From contig NZ_AUMR01000054.1 in assembly GCF_000430785.1 (NCBI RefSeq), positions 1 through 38,542 on the forward strand: DNA of 38,542 nucleotides, written 5' to 3'. The position numbers and the translations under genes were made by a program. The notes beneath the pieces are model-generated. The model saw only the letters and a program-made list of their open reading frames with translations. It did no database searches and had not been told where the DNA came from. Origin of the DNA: Ectobacillus panaciterrae DSM 19096. Lineage in GTDB: Bacteria; Bacillota; Bacilli; Bacillales; Bacillaceae_G. Below are positions 29,166 through 38,542 of the stretch, in pieces; the first letter of the stretch is position 1, and every line of letters starts with the position of its first letter.

Positions 29166-30575
29166 TTAACTCTGCTGGTGTACAAGTTCATCTTCATAAA
29201 TCGGCGTCGGGTAATTTCCGTTAAAGCACGCCATGCATTGACCGCCGCATCCATTTGTATGCTTTCGATCAATTGCTTCTACTAAACCATCTTCACTTAA
29301 AAAAGCTAGAGAATCCGCACCGATCAGATCACGCATTTCTTCTATGCTATGATTGGACGCAATTAGCTCCTCGCGCGTAGATGTATCAATACCGTAGTAG
29401 CACGGATTTACAATCGGCGGTGCCGCAATGCGAACATGTACCTCTGTCGCTCCTGCGTCGCGAAGCATTTGTACGATGTGACGGCTTGTTGTACCACGCA
29501 CGATGGAATCATCAATCATCACGACGCGTTTTCCTTCAACAATGCCGCGCACTGGCGAAAGCTTCATTTTCACGCCGCGCTCACGCAGCTCTTGCGAAGG
29601 CTGTATGAACGTCCGCCCTACATAACGGTTTTTAATTAAGCCAAGCTCATAGGGAATCCCTGTTGCTTCCGCAAATCCGATTGCCGCAGAGATGCTGGAA
29701 TCCGGAACGCCCGTTACAACATCCGCCTCAACCGGCGCTTCCTTAGCAAGCTTTTTCCCCATGTTTTTGCGAGCGGCATGAACGTTAATGCCGTCAATGC
29801 TGCTGTCAGGACGAGAGAAATAAATATATTCCATGCTGCAAATTGCATGCTGTGTTTCCGTTGTAAACACTTGCGATTCTAAGCCTTCATCCGAAATGAT
29901 CAACAGCTCGCCCGGCTCCACGTCACGAATGTAAGTAGCGCCGACAATGTCAAAAGCGCATGTTTCAGAAGCAACGACATAGGCATCCCCAAGCTTGCCG
30001 AGCGCCAGCGGACGGAATCCGTTCGGGTCCAGCGCCACAAGAAGATGCGTTTCTGTCATGATTAAAAATGCATACGCACCTTGGATTTTGTTCAATGCCA
30101 CTTTTACCCGGTCTACTAACGGAAATTCATTATGACGTCTTAATAAGTGGGCAAGCACTTCTGTATCGGAAGTTGTTTGAAAAATGCTGCCCTGCCTTTC
30201 AAGCTCATGCTTCAAGCGATTAGCATTAACAAGGTTGCCGTTATGCGCAAGGGCAAGGCTTCCTGTTTGGGAGTGGAAGAGCAACGGCTGTACGTTCTCG
30301 TAGCCGCCTCCTCCTGCCGTCGCATAGCGCACATGCCCAATTGCCGCATTTCCACCCAGCATATCAAGCTCTCCATGCGAAAATACTTCTGTAATTAAGC
30401 CTAGTCCTTTATGGCCGATCAACTTCTCTCCATCGTTAACGACAATTCCTGCGCCTTCCTGTCCGCGGTGCTGCAGGCTGTGGAGACCGTAATATGCGAT
30501 TTGCGCCGCATTTTTATGTCCCCAGATTCCGAAAACACCACATTCTTCATTTAAGCCTTTTATTTCAGCAAGCAT
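29166..30575 (-). CDS. purF: Amidophosphoribosyltransferase
   Basis: A 469-residue enzyme that makes phosphoribosylamine from PRPP and glutamine, the committed step of purine synthesis. An 11-residue propeptide ([11 protein letters not shown]) precedes the nucleophile C12, as in B. subtilis PurF. The glutaminase domain carries [19 protein letters not shown] and [10 protein letters not shown]; the transferase domain has the PRPP loop [14 protein letters not shown]. Cysteines in the C-terminal part ([11 protein letters not shown]) fit the 4Fe-4S cluster type found in Bacillus. It overlaps purL by 16 bases. Confidence 0.98.
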   Translation of the reverse strand: MLAEIKGLNEECGVFGIWGHKNAAQIAYYGLHSLQHRGQEGAGIVVNDGEKLIGHKGLGLITEVFSHGELDMLGGNAAIGHVRYATAGGGGYENVQPLLFHSQTGSLALAHNGNLVNANRLKHELERQGSIFQTTSDTEVLAHLLRRHNEFPLVDRVKVALNKIQGAYAFLIMTETHLLVALDPNGFRPLALGKLGDAYVVASETCAFDIVGATYIRDVEPGELLIISDEGLESQVFTTETQHAICSMEYIYFSRPDSSIDGINVHAARKNMGKKLAKEAPVEADVVTGVPDSSISAAIGFAEATGIPYELGLIKNRYVGRTFIQPSQELRERGVKMKLSPVRGIVEGKRVVMIDDSIVRGTTSRHIVQMLRDAGATEVHVRIAAPPIVNPCYYGIDTSTREELIASNHSIEEMRDLIGADSLAFLSEDGLVEAIDRKHTNGCGGQCMACFNGNYPTPIYEDELVHQQS

Positions 30576-32773
30576 GGAATTGCTCCTTTCCAGGCTGTTC
30601 TCATCTTCTGAACATCCAAATTGACAAGCTCCTCCTTCTCACCACGAATGACGAGTTTGCTTGTATCCGTTACTTCTCCAATATGATAAGCCTCTACTGC
30701 CTGTTCAAACGCTGCTTGATGCTCACGCTTTACAGACACGAGGAAGCGGGATTGTGTCTCCGCAAATAAAGCCACAACAGCTTCACCTGCTACTTGCACG
30801 TCTGCGCCAAGAGCTGTGCCCATAAGGGATTCCGCAAGCGCTGTCGCAAGGCCGCCCTCCGCAAGATCATGCGCGGACTGTACAAGTCCTGTTTGAATAG
30901 CTGCCAGCAATTGCTTTTGGCGTTTTGCCTCTGTTTCTAAATCGATGCTTGGAGATTTTCCAAAAATCTTTCCATTCAGCATTTTTTGAAGTTCGCTGCC
31001 GCCGAACTCCTCTTTTGTTTCGCCAATTACATACACAAGATCGCCCGCTTGCTTGAACTCTTGCGTCGTTACATGTGCAAGATCATGCACGAGTCCAACC
31101 ATGCCGACTGTCGGAGTTGGGTATATTGCCTCGCCGCTTCGTTCATTGTAAAGGGAAACGTTACCGCCGATAACCGGAGTAGCCAATGTACGACAAGCTG
31201 CGCTCATACCCTCTACGGACTTTTCGATTTGCCAGAAAATCTCTGGCTTTTCAGGGTTTCCGTAGTTTAAGCAGTCTGTAATTGCCAACGGCTCAGCTCC
31301 AGAGCACACAATATTGCGCGCCGCTTCTGCCACAGCAATTTTTCCGCCTGTTTCTGGATCTAAATAAATGTAGCGGGAGTTACAATCCGTTGTCATCGCA
31401 AGCGCCTTATTCGTTCCGCGCACACGAACGACCGCTGCATCAGAACCCGGTGTTACAACTGTACTCGTACGCACTTGATAATCGTATTGATCGTATACCC
31501 ATTCCTTGCTTGCAATGGTAGGCTGACTGAGAAGAGCAAGCAATGTTTCGTTATAATCTTCAACTTGCGGCGTTTCAACGTTCATGTTTTGGAACTCCGC
31601 GAAGTAAGCTGGTTCTTTGGACGGTTTATGGTACACAGGTGCTTCTTCTGCTAAAGCATCAGCTGGAACTTCTGCAACCATTTCACCTTTATGGAATAGA
31701 CGAAGCATTTTATCATCTGTTACTTTTCCGATTGCAACTGCTGCTAAGTCGTACTTTTTGAATAAGTCCACGATTTCTTGCTCGCGGCCTTTTTTCACGA
31801 CGATGAGCATGCGCTCTTGGGACTCGGACAGCATCATTTCATAAGCTGTCATGCCTGTTTCACGCTGCGGTACGTCATCTAAATACATTTCAATACCCAT
31901 GCCGGCTTTGCTTGCCATCTCCGCAGAAGAAGATGTTAAGCCCGCTGCACCCATGTCTTGAATACCAACAAGTGCGTCTGATTTTACAAGCTCCAAGCAA
32001 GCTTCCAGAAGGAGCTTCTCCATGAACGGATCTCCCACCTGTACAGCCGGACGCTTGGATTCGGATTCCTCGGACAATTCTTCAGATGCGAACGTAGCAC
32101 CGTGAATACCGTCACGTCCTGTAGAAGCACCCACGTACATCACTGTGTTGCCAGCCCCATGCGCTTGCCCTTTTTTAATGTCTTCATGGTTAATGAGACC
32201 TACGCACATCGCATTTACAAGAGGATTTCCTTCATAACACGGGTCGAATTGCACTTCGCCGCCGACAGTAGGAATTCCGATACAGTTGCCGTACCCTGCG
32301 ATGCCCGCTACGACTTCCTCAAACAAATATTTTACGCGAGGTGTTTTCAGCTCACCGAAACGTAAAGAATTTAATAGAGCAATCGGACGAGAACCCATGG
32401 AGAATACGTCGCGAATGATACCGCCTACGCCTGTAGCTGCACCTTGGTACGGCTCGATAGCGGATGGGTGGTTATGGCTCTCAATCTTGAATACAACCGC
32501 TTGATTGTCGCCGATGTCTACGATTCCAGCTCCCTCACCCGGACCTTGCAGGACGCGCTCTCCTGTTGTCGGAAACTTGCGAAGCACTGGCTTAGAGTTT
32601 TTATAGCTGCAATGCTCAGACCACATAACAGAGAATAGACCAAGTTCTGTATAGTTAGGAAGACGTCCGATAATGTTCTTCACCATTCCAAATTCTTCGT
32701 CTGAAAGCCCCATTTCTGCGTAAATCTTCTTTTCTTCAATTTGTTGCGGACTTGGCTCAAGCAGTAACGACAT
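30560..32773 (-). CDS. purL: FGAM synthase subunit PurL (small type)
   Basis: The 737-residue catalytic subunit of phosphoribosylformylglycinamidine synthase. It is the short Gram-positive form that works with separate PurQ and PurS, both coded just upstream. Marks include [18 protein letters not shown], the AIRS-like repeats [18 protein letters not shown] and [30 protein letters not shown], and the end [15 protein letters not shown]. It overlaps purQ by 17 bases and purF by 16, so the order is tightly packed. No truncation. Confidence 0.98.
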   Translation of the reverse strand: MSLLLEPSPQQIEEKKIYAEMGLSDEEFGMVKNIIGRLPNYTELGLFSVMWSEHCSYKNSKPVLRKFPTTGERVLQGPGEGAGIVDIGDNQAVVFKIESHNHPSAIEPYQGAATGVGGIIRDVFSMGSRPIALLNSLRFGELKTPRVKYLFEEVVAGIAGYGNCIGIPTVGGEVQFDPCYEGNPLVNAMCVGLINHEDIKKGQAHGAGNTVMYVGASTGRDGIHGATFASEELSEESESKRPAVQVGDPFMEKLLLEACLELVKSDALVGIQDMGAAGLTSSSAEMASKAGMGIEMYLDDVPQRETGMTAYEMMLSESQERMLIVVKKGREQEIVDLFKKYDLAAVAIGKVTDDKMLRLFHKGEMVAEVPADALAEEAPVYHKPSKEPAYFAEFQNMNVETPQVEDYNETLLALLSQPTIASKEWVYDQYDYQVRTSTVVTPGSDAAVVRVRGTNKALAMTTDCNSRYIYLDPETGGKIAVAEAARNIVCSGAEPLAITDCLNYGNPEKPEIFWQIEKSVEGMSAACRTLATPVIGGNVSLYNERSGEAIYPTPTVGMVGLVHDLAHVTTQEFKQAGDLVYVIGETKEEFGGSELQKMLNGKIFGKSPSIDLETEAKRQKQLLAAIQTGLVQSAHDLAEGGLATALAESLMGTALGADVQVAGEAVVALFAETQSRFLVSVKREHQAAFEQAVEAYHIGEVTDTSKLVIRGEKEELVNLDVQKMRTAWKGAIPCLLK

Positions 32774-33440
32774 GACGTTCCCTCCAGTGTTTCAAAATTG
32801 ATTGGAAGAGCTTTAATCCGTCAGCTCCACCTAATAATGCATCTACGGCACGCTCAGGATGCGGCATCATGCCAAGAACGTTGCCTTGTTCATTTATAAT
32901 CCCTGCAATATCAGAAATGCTTCCATTTGGATTGCCTGCATAACGGAAAGCGATTTGATTGTTTTCTTCTAATTTTTTCAATGTTTCTTCATCACAATAA
33001 TAATTGCCCTCACCATGAGCAATTGGAATGTTGATTGCTTCGCCTTGCTCATATTGTGATGTGAACATTGTGTTGTTGTTTTCTACACGAAGCTCCACCG
33101 TACGGCACATAAATTTCAAGTCTTTATTGCGGATTAATGCGCCTGGCAGAAGACCCGCTTCTACTAAAATTTGAAATCCGTTACATACGCCCAACACTGG
33201 CTTCCCTGCTGCTGCCGCTTCTTTAACGGCGTTCATCACGTTGGAGAATTGAGAGATGGCACCGCAGCGAAGGTAATCCCCGTAGGAAAACCCTCCTGGA
33301 ATAAGGACAGCATCGTATTCATCTAAGCTTTTCGCATCGTGCCAAACGTACTCAACTTCCTCGCCTAATTCATCTTGAATCGCATGATACATGTCTACAT
33401 CACAGTTCGATCCTGGAAAAACGATTACGGCAAATTTCAC
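32757..33440 (-). CDS. purQ: FGAM synthase glutaminase subunit PurQ
   Basis: A 227-residue class I glutamine amidotransferase that supplies ammonia to PurL. Nucleophile C86 lies in [12 protein letters not shown]; the histidine and glutamate of the triad are in [11 protein letters not shown] near the C-terminus. The opening [14 protein letters not shown] is typical. The start overlaps purS by four bases. Confidence 0.98.
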   Translation of the reverse strand: MKFAVIVFPGSNCDVDMYHAIQDELGEEVEYVWHDAKSLDEYDAVLIPGGFSYGDYLRCGAISQFSNVMNAVKEAAAAGKPVLGVCNGFQILVEAGLLPGALIRNKDLKFMCRTVELRVENNNTMFTSQYEQGEAINIPIAHGEGNYYCDEETLKKLEENNQIAFRYAGNPNGSISDIAGIINEQGNVLGMMPHPERAVDALLGGADGLKLFQSILKHWRERHVVTA

Positions 33441-33691
33441 TGTGCGACTACCTCCTCAACTTCATAGCGATAATCTTCAATTACTACATTTGTCAGCAAT
33501 TTTTCACACATTTCTTTTACCATGCTGTCGATATCTTCTACAGTATTCTCAATTGTCAGCTCCATGTACTTTCCGATGCGAACATCTTGAACAGCTTTAA
33601 AATCAAGGCTGTGAAGCGCTCCTTTTACTGCAGTACCTTGCGGGTCTAGTACACTTTCTCTTAATGTGACAAATACTTTTACCTTAAACAT
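33437..33691 (-). CDS. purS: FGAM synthase subunit PurS
   Basis: An 84-residue protein that forms the bridge between PurQ and PurL and is needed for ammonia transfer in the small-type FGAM synthase. The sequence [20 protein letters not shown] is the family opening, followed by the [11 protein letters not shown] strand region. It overlaps purC by eight bases and purQ by four. Short but clearly real given its context. Confidence 0.96.
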   Translation of the reverse strand: MFKVKVFVTLRESVLDPQGTAVKGALHSLDFKAVQDVRIGKYMELTIENTVEDIDSMVKEMCEKLLTNVVIEDYRYEVEEVVAQ

Positions 33692-34403
33692 GTGAAATTC
33701 CCCCTAATCGTTTTAAGATTTCTTCATAGGCATCCGTTAAATTACCGAGGTCACGGCGAAATACGTCTTTATCGAACTTTTCATTGCTATTTAAATCCCA
33801 TAAGCGGCATGTATCCGGTGAAATTTCATCCGCAAGCAGAATTTCTCCTTCTGCTGTTATACCGAACTCCAGCTTGAAATCCACTAATCTAACTTGGCAG
33901 CTTGCAAAGTGAGCTGTTAATACATCGTTTACTCGTAAAGCCAAAGCGCGCAATGCTTGCAGCTGCTCTGGTGTTGCTGCTTGCAAGATACGGATATGAT
34001 CTTCTGTTACAAGCGGATCTCCGAGTGCATCGTCCTTGTAGTAAAACTCCACAATTGGTGCTTCAAGCAAAGTGCCTTCCTCCATGCCAATACGCTTGGA
34101 CAAGCTTCCTGCTATAATGTTGCGGACAACAACTTCAAGAGGAATGATTTGTACCTTTTGAACAAGCTGCTCTGTTTCAGAAAGCTTCTCGATGAAATGG
34201 CTTGGGATACCTGCATCCTTTAATTTGTCAAACAGCAAGCTCGTAATTTCATTATTCAAACGGCCTTTTCCAGAAATCGTCTCTTTTTTCTCCCCATTAA
34301 AGGCAGTTGCGCTATCTTTATATTCTACCCAAACAACGTTTTCTTGCTCTGTGCGATATATTCTCTTTGCTTTTCCTTCATACAGCAGTTCCAGCTTTTC
34401 CAT
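33684..34403 (-). CDS. purC: SAICAR synthase
   Basis: A 239-residue ATP-dependent ligase that adds aspartate to CAIR. Marks are the opening LLYEGKAKRIYRT, KETISGKGRLNNEIT, PLEVVVRNIIAGSL and the pair VRLVDFKLEFG and LADEISPDTCRLWD. It starts 88 bases after purB; that gap holds the hairpin at 34458-34480. The ribosome site AGGAGG is upstream of the ATG. Confidence 0.98.
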   Translation of the reverse strand: MEKLELLYEGKAKRIYRTEQENVVWVEYKDSATAFNGEKKETISGKGRLNNEITSLLFDKLKDAGIPSHFIEKLSETEQLVQKVQIIPLEVVVRNIIAGSLSKRIGMEEGTLLEAPIVEFYYKDDALGDPLVTEDHIRILQAATPEQLQALRALALRVNDVLTAHFASCQVRLVDFKLEFGITAEGEILLADEISPDTCRLWDLNSNEKFDKDVFRRDLGNLTDAYEEILKRLGGISHV

Positions 34404-34457
34404 ATCACAAGCCTCCTGTTTTTCTCAATAATTAGAAAGCGTCTAGTCAAATAAAAG

Positions 34458-34480
34458 GGCACAGAACGTAATTCTGTGCC
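34458..34480 (-). other. Terminator-like hairpin between purB and purC
   Basis: On the minus strand GGCACAGAA-TTACG-TTCTGTGCC is a perfect 9-base stem, followed by CTTTTATTT. It begins 11 bases past the purB stop codon and could end part of the transcripts or block RNA decay, so splitting purEKB from the later genes. Confidence 0.7.
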
Positions 34481-34491
34481 ATATCCAGTTA

Positions 34492-35787
34492 TCAATCCAA
34501 ACCAAGTCGCGTAAAGATTGTATCTACGTGCTGCAGATGGTACTCGTAGTTAAAGCACTCATCGATATCCGCTTGTGTCAGCTTGCTTGTAATGCGCTCG
34601 TCAGACTCAACAAGCTGCTTGAATGGAACTTGTGTTTCCCAAGCTTCCATAGCTTTCGGCTGCACGATGTCATAAGCTTCTTCACGTACCATACCCTTAT
34701 CAATCAAAGAAAGCATCACGCGCTGAGAGTAGATTAATCCGTATGTTCTTTGCATGTTACGCTTCATATTTTCAGGGAAAACCGTTAAGTTTTTCACAAT
34801 GTTGCTGAAGCGGTTCAACATGTAATTTAATCCAATTGTCGCATCTGGCAAAATGATGCGTTCTGCAGAGGAGTGTGAAATATCACGTTCGTGCCAAAGC
34901 GGTACATTTTCATACGCTGTTAACATATAGCCGCGAATTACGCGTGCAATACCTGTCATGTTTTCAGAACCAATTGGGTTACGTTTATGCGGCATCGCAG
35001 ATGATCCTTTTTGTCCTTTTGCAAAGAATTCTTCCACTTCACGTGTTTCGCTCTTTTGCAAACCACGAATTTCTACAGCCATTTTTTCGATAGAAGTTGC
35101 AATTAACGCCAACGTTGCCATGTAATGCGCATGACGGTCACGCTGTAACGTTTGTGTAGAAATCGGTGCTGCTTCTAAACCAAGCTTCTCGCACACGTAT
35201 TTCTCTACGAACGGATCGATATTTGCATACGTACCAACTGCACCGGAAATTTTTCCTGCGCGTACGCTGTCTGCCGCTTGCTTGAAGCGCTCTAGATTGC
35301 GTTTCATTTCTTCGTACCAAAGCGCAAGCTTCAAACCAAATGTTGTCGGCTCTGCATGTACACCGTGCGTACGGCCCATCATTACTGTATATTTGTGCTC
35401 TTTCGCTTTGTTTTTCAAGATTTCAATGAAGTTGTTTAAATCTTTATATAAAATATCGTTTGCTTGCTTTAATAAATAAGATAACGCAGTGTCTACCACA
35501 TCTGTTGATGTTAAGCCATAGTGCACCCATTTACGCTCTTCGCCTAATGTTTCAGAAACAGCTCTTGTAAATGCTACTACATCGTGACGCGTTTCTTCTT
35601 CGATTTCATAAATACGGTTGATATTAAAAGCTGCGTTTTCACGAAGCTTTTTCACATCTTCCTTTGGAATGTCTCCCAATTCAGCCCACGCTTCACACGC
35701 AAGAATTTCAACCTCTAACCATGCCTGAAACTTGTTTTCTTCCGTCCAAATTGCACCCATTTCCGGGCGAGTATAACGACTGATCAT
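34492..35787 (-). CDS. purB: Adenylosuccinate lyase
   Basis: A 431-residue fumarase-superfamily enzyme that acts twice: on SAICAR in IMP synthesis and on adenylosuccinate in AMP synthesis. The superfamily signature [17 protein letters not shown] is present near residue 260; [16 protein letters not shown] and [12 protein letters not shown] are two more active-site segments. It overlaps purK by four bases. Because it also serves AMP synthesis, its expression by a purine-repressed operon is of note but usual in Bacillus. Confidence 0.98.
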   Translation of the reverse strand: MISRYTRPEMGAIWTEENKFQAWLEVEILACEAWAELGDIPKEDVKKLRENAAFNINRIYEIEEETRHDVVAFTRAVSETLGEERKWVHYGLTSTDVVDTALSYLLKQANDILYKDLNNFIEILKNKAKEHKYTVMMGRTHGVHAEPTTFGLKLALWYEEMKRNLERFKQAADSVRAGKISGAVGTYANIDPFVEKYVCEKLGLEAAPISTQTLQRDRHAHYMATLALIATSIEKMAVEIRGLQKSETREVEEFFAKGQKGSSAMPHKRNPIGSENMTGIARVIRGYMLTAYENVPLWHERDISHSSAERIILPDATIGLNYMLNRFSNIVKNLTVFPENMKRNMQRTYGLIYSQRVMLSLIDKGMVREEAYDIVQPKAMEAWETQVPFKQLVESDERITSKLTQADIDECFNYEYHLQHVDTIFTRLGLD

Positions 35788-36929
35788 TTTTTTACCTCCA
35801 CCAATTGTTCTTCACGGTCCCATATGCCGAGCATTTGCACTTTACGCAAAGCCATTTCTACATCGCCTAAAATGTTCAAGTGTCCCATTTTCCGCTTCTG
35901 CTTCGCCTCTGCCTTTCCGTACAAATGCAGCTTGCAATCTGAAAATTGATTCACATTGCCAAGGACTCCTTCTATATGTTCTCCCAAAATATTCACCATA
36001 ACAACCTGTGTTAATAAAGTTGTTTCGCCGAGCGGCCATCCGCATACAGCTCGAATGTGCTGCTGAAATTGATCTGTTTCACAGGAATCAATTGTAAAAT
36101 GTCCAGAATTGTGGGGCCTTGGCGCCAATTCGTTTATATACAAACCGTCCTTCGTTACAAACATCTCAACAGCCAAAGTACCAACTAAATCCAATTCGTT
36201 CGCTAACGTCTCTGCACATTGAATTGCCTGTTCTGCCAATTCCGGTAAGATACGCGCTGGTACAATTGTTTCATGAAGAATATTCTCAACATGAATATTT
36301 TCTGCTACCGGAAATACCTTCGTTTCTCCCATCGTATTGCGCACGACAATGACTGATATTTCTTTCTCAAACGGAATCCAATCTTCCAAAATACATTCCT
36401 GTGATTGAATTAACTCATTTGCCTTTGAAACATCTGCCTCACTTTTTAAAACAACTTGACCTTTTCCGTCGTATCCACCCGTCGTTGTCTTTAAAACGCA
36501 TGGATATGAAAACTCTTTAATTCCCTGCAACAAGTCTTGTTCAGTCTGAATCAATCGAAATGGCGCTACAGGAATACCTGCTTGAACAATCGCATTTTTC
36601 TCTGTATAACGATTTTGGGTCAACTGCAGCAATTTGCTTCCTTGCGGCAAATACGTATGCGCCTCTAGCCAGCACAAAGATTCATAATCAATGTTTTCAA
36701 ATTCATACGTAATGACATCGCTCACTTTTGCAAGCTCTTCAATTGCATGCTTATCATTATAAGCGGCCACGATCTCTATATCTGCAATTTGTGCACAAGG
36801 AGAGTTCGGTGCTGGATCAAGCACCGCTATTTTATATCCCATCTCCCGCGCCGCCAAAGCCATCATTCTTCCAAGCTGTCCGCCGCCGATGATACCGATT
36901 GTCTGACCTGGCAAAATCACTCGTTTCAT
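35784..36929 (-). CDS. purK: 5-(carboxyamino)imidazole ribonucleotide synthase
   Basis: A 381-residue ATP-grasp enzyme that makes N5-CAIR from AIR, ATP and bicarbonate. The opening [23 protein letters not shown] and the segments [13 protein letters not shown] and [16 protein letters not shown] are family marks. It works with PurE, whose gene it overlaps by four bases. Normal length. Confidence 0.97.
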   Translation of the reverse strand: MKRVILPGQTIGIIGGGQLGRMMALAAREMGYKIAVLDPAPNSPCAQIADIEIVAAYNDKHAIEELAKVSDVITYEFENIDYESLCWLEAHTYLPQGSKLLQLTQNRYTEKNAIVQAGIPVAPFRLIQTEQDLLQGIKEFSYPCVLKTTTGGYDGKGQVVLKSEADVSKANELIQSQECILEDWIPFEKEISVIVVRNTMGETKVFPVAENIHVENILHETIVPARILPELAEQAIQCAETLANELDLVGTLAVEMFVTKDGLYINELAPRPHNSGHFTIDSCETDQFQQHIRAVCGWPLGETTLLTQVVMVNILGEHIEGVLGNVNQFSDCKLHLYGKAEAKQKRKMGHLNILGDVEMALRKVQMLGIWDREEQLVEVKK

Positions 36930-37408
36930 AGAAGCTCACTGCCTTCCAATACGCTTCGTTTTGTTTCTTCCCGTCTTTTTTCTAAAGCATCAAAAATTCT
37001 ATCATCAAAAGCACCTAATATTTCTGCTGCAAGTAATCCCGCATTTACAGCCCCTGCTTTTCCAATTGCTACCGTCGCTACAGGAACGCCGCCGGGCATT
37101 TGCACAATAGATAACAAAGAATCCAATCCATTCAGCGCTTTAGACTGTACTGGTACGCCAATAACAGGGAGCGCCGTTTTCGCTGCCACCATGCCTGGCA
37201 GATGAGCAGCTCCTCCAGCACCAGCAATAATCACTTTAATTCCGCGCTCTCGTGCTGATTCTGCGTACTGGAACATATAATCCGGTGTTCGATGCGCTGA
37301 TACTACCTGTTTCTCATACGGAATTTCTAACTGTTCCAAAATGTCACAAGCATGCTTCATCGTTTCCCAATCAGATGTACTTCCCATAATAACTCCGACT
37401 GTTGGCAT
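36926..37408 (-). CDS. purE: N5-CAIR mutase (class I)
   Basis: A 160-residue enzyme that converts N5-CAIR to CAIR. The active-site segments are [32 protein letters not shown] and [17 protein letters not shown], with the class I histidine in SAHR. It is the first gene of the operon; the ribosome site GGAGGGGGAGCG precedes the ATG at 37408. The leader of about 200 bases holds a guanine riboswitch. Confidence 0.98.
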   Translation of the reverse strand: MPTVGVIMGSTSDWETMKHACDILEQLEIPYEKQVVSAHRTPDYMFQYAESARERGIKVIIAGAGGAAHLPGMVAAKTALPVIGVPVQSKALNGLDSLLSIVQMPGGVPVATVAIGKAGAVNAGLLAAEILGAFDDRIFDALEKRREETKRSVLEGSELL

Positions 37409-37427
37409 ATTCGCTCCCCCTCCAAAT

Positions 37428-37478
37428 AAAAAGCCTGATATAGAATACTCCCTTGAGGGGAAAGTATTCTACTCAGGC
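37428..37478 (-). terminator. Attenuator terminator of the pur leader
   Basis: On the minus strand GCCTGA, AGAATACTTTCCC and their partners AGGGAGTATTCT, TCAGGC form a long hairpin with two-base to three-base internal loops (37478-37433), followed by TTTTT (37432-37428). It should form when guanine binds the aptamer and stop transcription before purE. Confidence 0.9.
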
Positions 37479-37518
37479 ATAGTGGTCCTGTACAAATAAA
37501 ACATACCGAGCTACTTTC

Positions 37519-37587
37519 CCTCATAGTCCAACAATTCAAGGTCGTTGGGTAGAAACTCGCAGGCCCTATCCCCGCTATTATATGAGG
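37519..37587 (-). promoter_or_regulatory. Purine (guanine/hypoxanthine class) riboswitch aptamer
   Basis: On the minus strand P1 arms CCTCATA and TATGAGG enclose the conserved core: ATAATAGCGGGGATA..GGCCTGC..GTTTCTACC..and GGACTATG. The specificity base before TATG is C, which marks the guanine/hypoxanthine class rather than the adenine class (U). The 3' part, GAGGGAAAGTA, can instead pair with TACTTTCCCCTC of the terminator 5' arm, which explains switching: without ligand an antiterminator forms and purE is read. Confidence 0.95.
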
Positions 37588-37614
37588 TTTATTTTTTTTT
37601 CAATCTCCATCGTT

Positions 37615-37643
37615 ATCTTACCAAGTATATAAGATAAGGTCAA
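37615..37643 (-). promoter_or_regulatory. Sigma-A promoter of the pur operon
   Basis: On the minus strand the -35 is TTGACC (37643-37638) and the -10 TAAGAT (37620-37615), 17 bases apart. Start of transcription near 37608, about 20 bases before the aptamer. Confidence 0.85.
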
Positions 37644-37646
37644 CAA

Positions 37647-37690
37647 AAAATCGAACATTTACATTGGAACTTTATAAAACATTCGTATTT
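37647..37690. promoter_or_regulatory. Paired PurBoxes (PurR operator)
   Basis: Two facing copies of the PurBox pattern with central CGAA: AAAATCGAACATTT (37647-37660) and, on the minus strand, AAATACGAATGTTT (37690-37677), with 16 bases between. The two-box arrangement with 16-17-base spacing is that of PurR control regions in B. subtilis. It lies just upstream of the -35. Confidence 0.85.
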
Positions 37691-37894
37691 CATGTGTATT
37701 TACGTATATTTCTGTAATATATCCCATTTCTTAGCTCTATCTGTAATTTTCATATATTATTATAACACTTTTCATTGACTTTTATATGATATTAAATGCA
37801 TTATTCCTTTTGTAATATATTTTAGAAAATTTGTATTTTTTAAAAAATACATTATTTCAACTGTATTTATTTAATATACAACTATAAAATAAAG

Positions 37895-38188
37895 ATGAAC
37901 ACATCTATGGTATTTGACGGGATTTTGCTGTCTATTGAAAAAGAGCTGGAAGAAATTGAACAGCAGCTTAATACCTTTCTTTCTAAAGATGCCTACACAT
38001 ATCGTCACAGCAAACGAGTATTTAAATATGCGGTAGACTTCTGCGATAAACTTGATTTAAGCGAAGCTGAAATGAAAACACTTATCTTAGGGGCCCTTAT
38101 ACATAATATCAGCAAGTTGGAAATACCTCGCAATATCATGTATAAGAAAGGCAAACTCGATCTGAGTTGCCTTTTCTTATTGTTTTGA
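37895..38188 (+). pseudogene. Truncated, degenerate HD-GYP-type protein
   Basis: A 97-residue frame that looks like the start of an HD-GYP/HD phosphohydrolase. A coiled N-terminus (IEKELEEIEQQL) leads to YRHSKRVFKYAVDF and LILGALIHNISKLEIPRNIMYKKGKL, which align with the usual HSxRV ... ALLHDIGK ... IP..IL.KxGKL. The catalytic HD pair is changed to H70-N71, and Gly in DIGK is Ser. The frame ends right after KKGKL, where the rest of the domain, with the GYP region, should follow; the last codons lie within a terminator hairpin. It should have no phosphodiesterase activity. A gene remnant is most likely; a small regulatory protein is possible. No ribosome site is convincing before the ATG. Confidence 0.6.
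38147..38174 (+). terminator. Hairpin at the 3' end of the HD-GYP remnant
   Basis: AAAGGCAAACTC (38147-38158) pairs with GAGTTGCCTTT (38164-38174), with one bulged base, followed by a T-rich run. It overlaps the last codons of the frame. Confidence 0.6.
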
Positions 38189-38230
38189 TATAAAGAATGA
38201 TTTTATTCGGATTCACTAAGGAATGAAATA

Positions 38231-38270
38231 AAAAAAGACCGCTAATCATTTTTGATTAGCGGTCTTTTTT
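38231..38270 (-). terminator. Terminator of the rRNA operon
   Basis: Perfect 18-base arms from AAAAAAGACCGCTAATCA (38231-38248) to its complement (38253-38270) around TTTT. It lies at the 3' end of the 5S gene on the minus strand, and A and T runs on both sides make it bidirectional. Confidence 0.92.
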
Positions 38271-38386
38271 GCCTAGCGACGTCCTACTCTCACAGGGACA
38301 AGGTCCCAACTACCATCGGCGCTGAAGAGCTTAACTTCCGTGTTCGGTATGGGAACGGGTGTGACCTCTTCGCCATCATCACTAGA
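38271..38386 (-). rRNA. rrf: 5S ribosomal RNA
   Basis: The minus strand reads TGATGATGGCGAAGAGG near the 5' end, then the conserved core ACACCCGTTCCCATACCGAA and AAGTTAAGCTCTTCAGCGCC, and ends with GGACGTCGCTAGGC. These are Bacillus 5S sequences. Length is about 116 bases; ends are by homology and may be off by a few bases. Confidence 0.97.
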
Positions 38387-38437
38387 CATATGAAGGATAT
38401 TCCTTCAAAACTAGATAACATAAGATAAAGTGTATAT

Positions 38438-38542
38438 TGGTTAAGCCCTCGATCGATTAGTATTCGTCAGCTCCACGTGTCACCACGCTTCCACCTCGAA
38501 CCTATCAACCTGATCATCTTTCAGGGATCTTACTAGCTTGAC
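38438..38542 (-). rRNA. rrl: 23S ribosomal RNA, 3' end (partial)
   Basis: The minus strand contains GAGCTGACGAATACTAATCG followed by ATCGAGGGCTTAACCA, the conserved 3' end of Bacillus 23S rRNA. The gene runs off the window. The spacer to 5S (38387-38437) is about 50 bases and carries the typical AAAACTAGATAAC-type stretch. No tRNA lies between 23S and 5S or after 5S. Confidence 0.97.

Noticed and set aside
38387-38437. tRNA genes between 23S and 5S or after 5S
   Set aside because: The spacers are short and no cloverleaf sequence fits.

Overview
The window looks like chromosomal DNA of a spore-forming Bacillus, most likely a member or near relative of the B. cereus group. The reasons are the low-GC base composition, strong AGGAGG-type ribosome sites, a spore germinant receptor operon, the complete Bacillus-type pur operon next to an rRNA operon, the pcrB-pcrA-ligA-camS cluster, and protein sequences close to B. 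cereus-group forms as I remember them. No database search was possible, so the species is not claimed.

Layout. 1-2.6 kb: an unassigned edge, a TetR-family gene with its own promoter and operator, then the proline/arginine catabolic enzyme P5C dehydrogenase (rocA type) behind a sigma-A promoter and a cre-like site. 2.6-7.3 kb: an intergenic stretch and a germinant receptor operon in the order A-C-B, with a convergent small two-helix D-type protein gene. 7.4-10 kb: a class B penicillin-binding protein and a non-coding region holding a short IS231-like relic. 10.1-13.2 kb: a two-gene unit (DUF2653 protein and Ser/Gly-rich secreted protein), a membrane protein divergent from a TetR regulator with paired operators, and an HXXEE protein. 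13.4-17.4 kb: a MocR regulator divergent from a LysE-type exporter, an extra shikimate kinase and a TSUP transporter. 17.6-23.8 kb: pcrB-pcrA-ligA-camS on the minus strand. 24-24.4 kb: a small DUF2892 protein. 24.7-37.7 kb: the 12-gene purine operon purEKBCSQLFMNHD on the minus strand, led by a PurBox pair, a sigma-A promoter and a guanine-class riboswitch with its terminator. 37.9-38.5 kb: a truncated HD-GYP-like gene, then the 3' end of an rRNA operon (5S and part of 23S) on the minus strand.

How it works together. The pur genes encode all the enzymes from PRPP to IMP except the initial PRPP synthesis. Two controls are visible in the DNA: PurR boxes at the promoter and guanine-sensing attenuation in the leader. 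Two further hairpins lie inside the operon, after purB and after purF. The pcrB operon joins replication and repair enzymes (helicase, ligase) with a lipid enzyme and a lipoprotein, as in other Bacillus. The accessory region between 9.6 and 17.4 kb is made of small regulator/transporter pairs, each with palindromes in the shared promoter region. I did not find a clearly new multi-gene system. The most unusual items are the evenly spaced AATACA operators before a probably leaderless TetR mRNA, the internal pur operon hairpins, the tandem-duplicated DUF2653 protein and the decayed HD-GYP gene.
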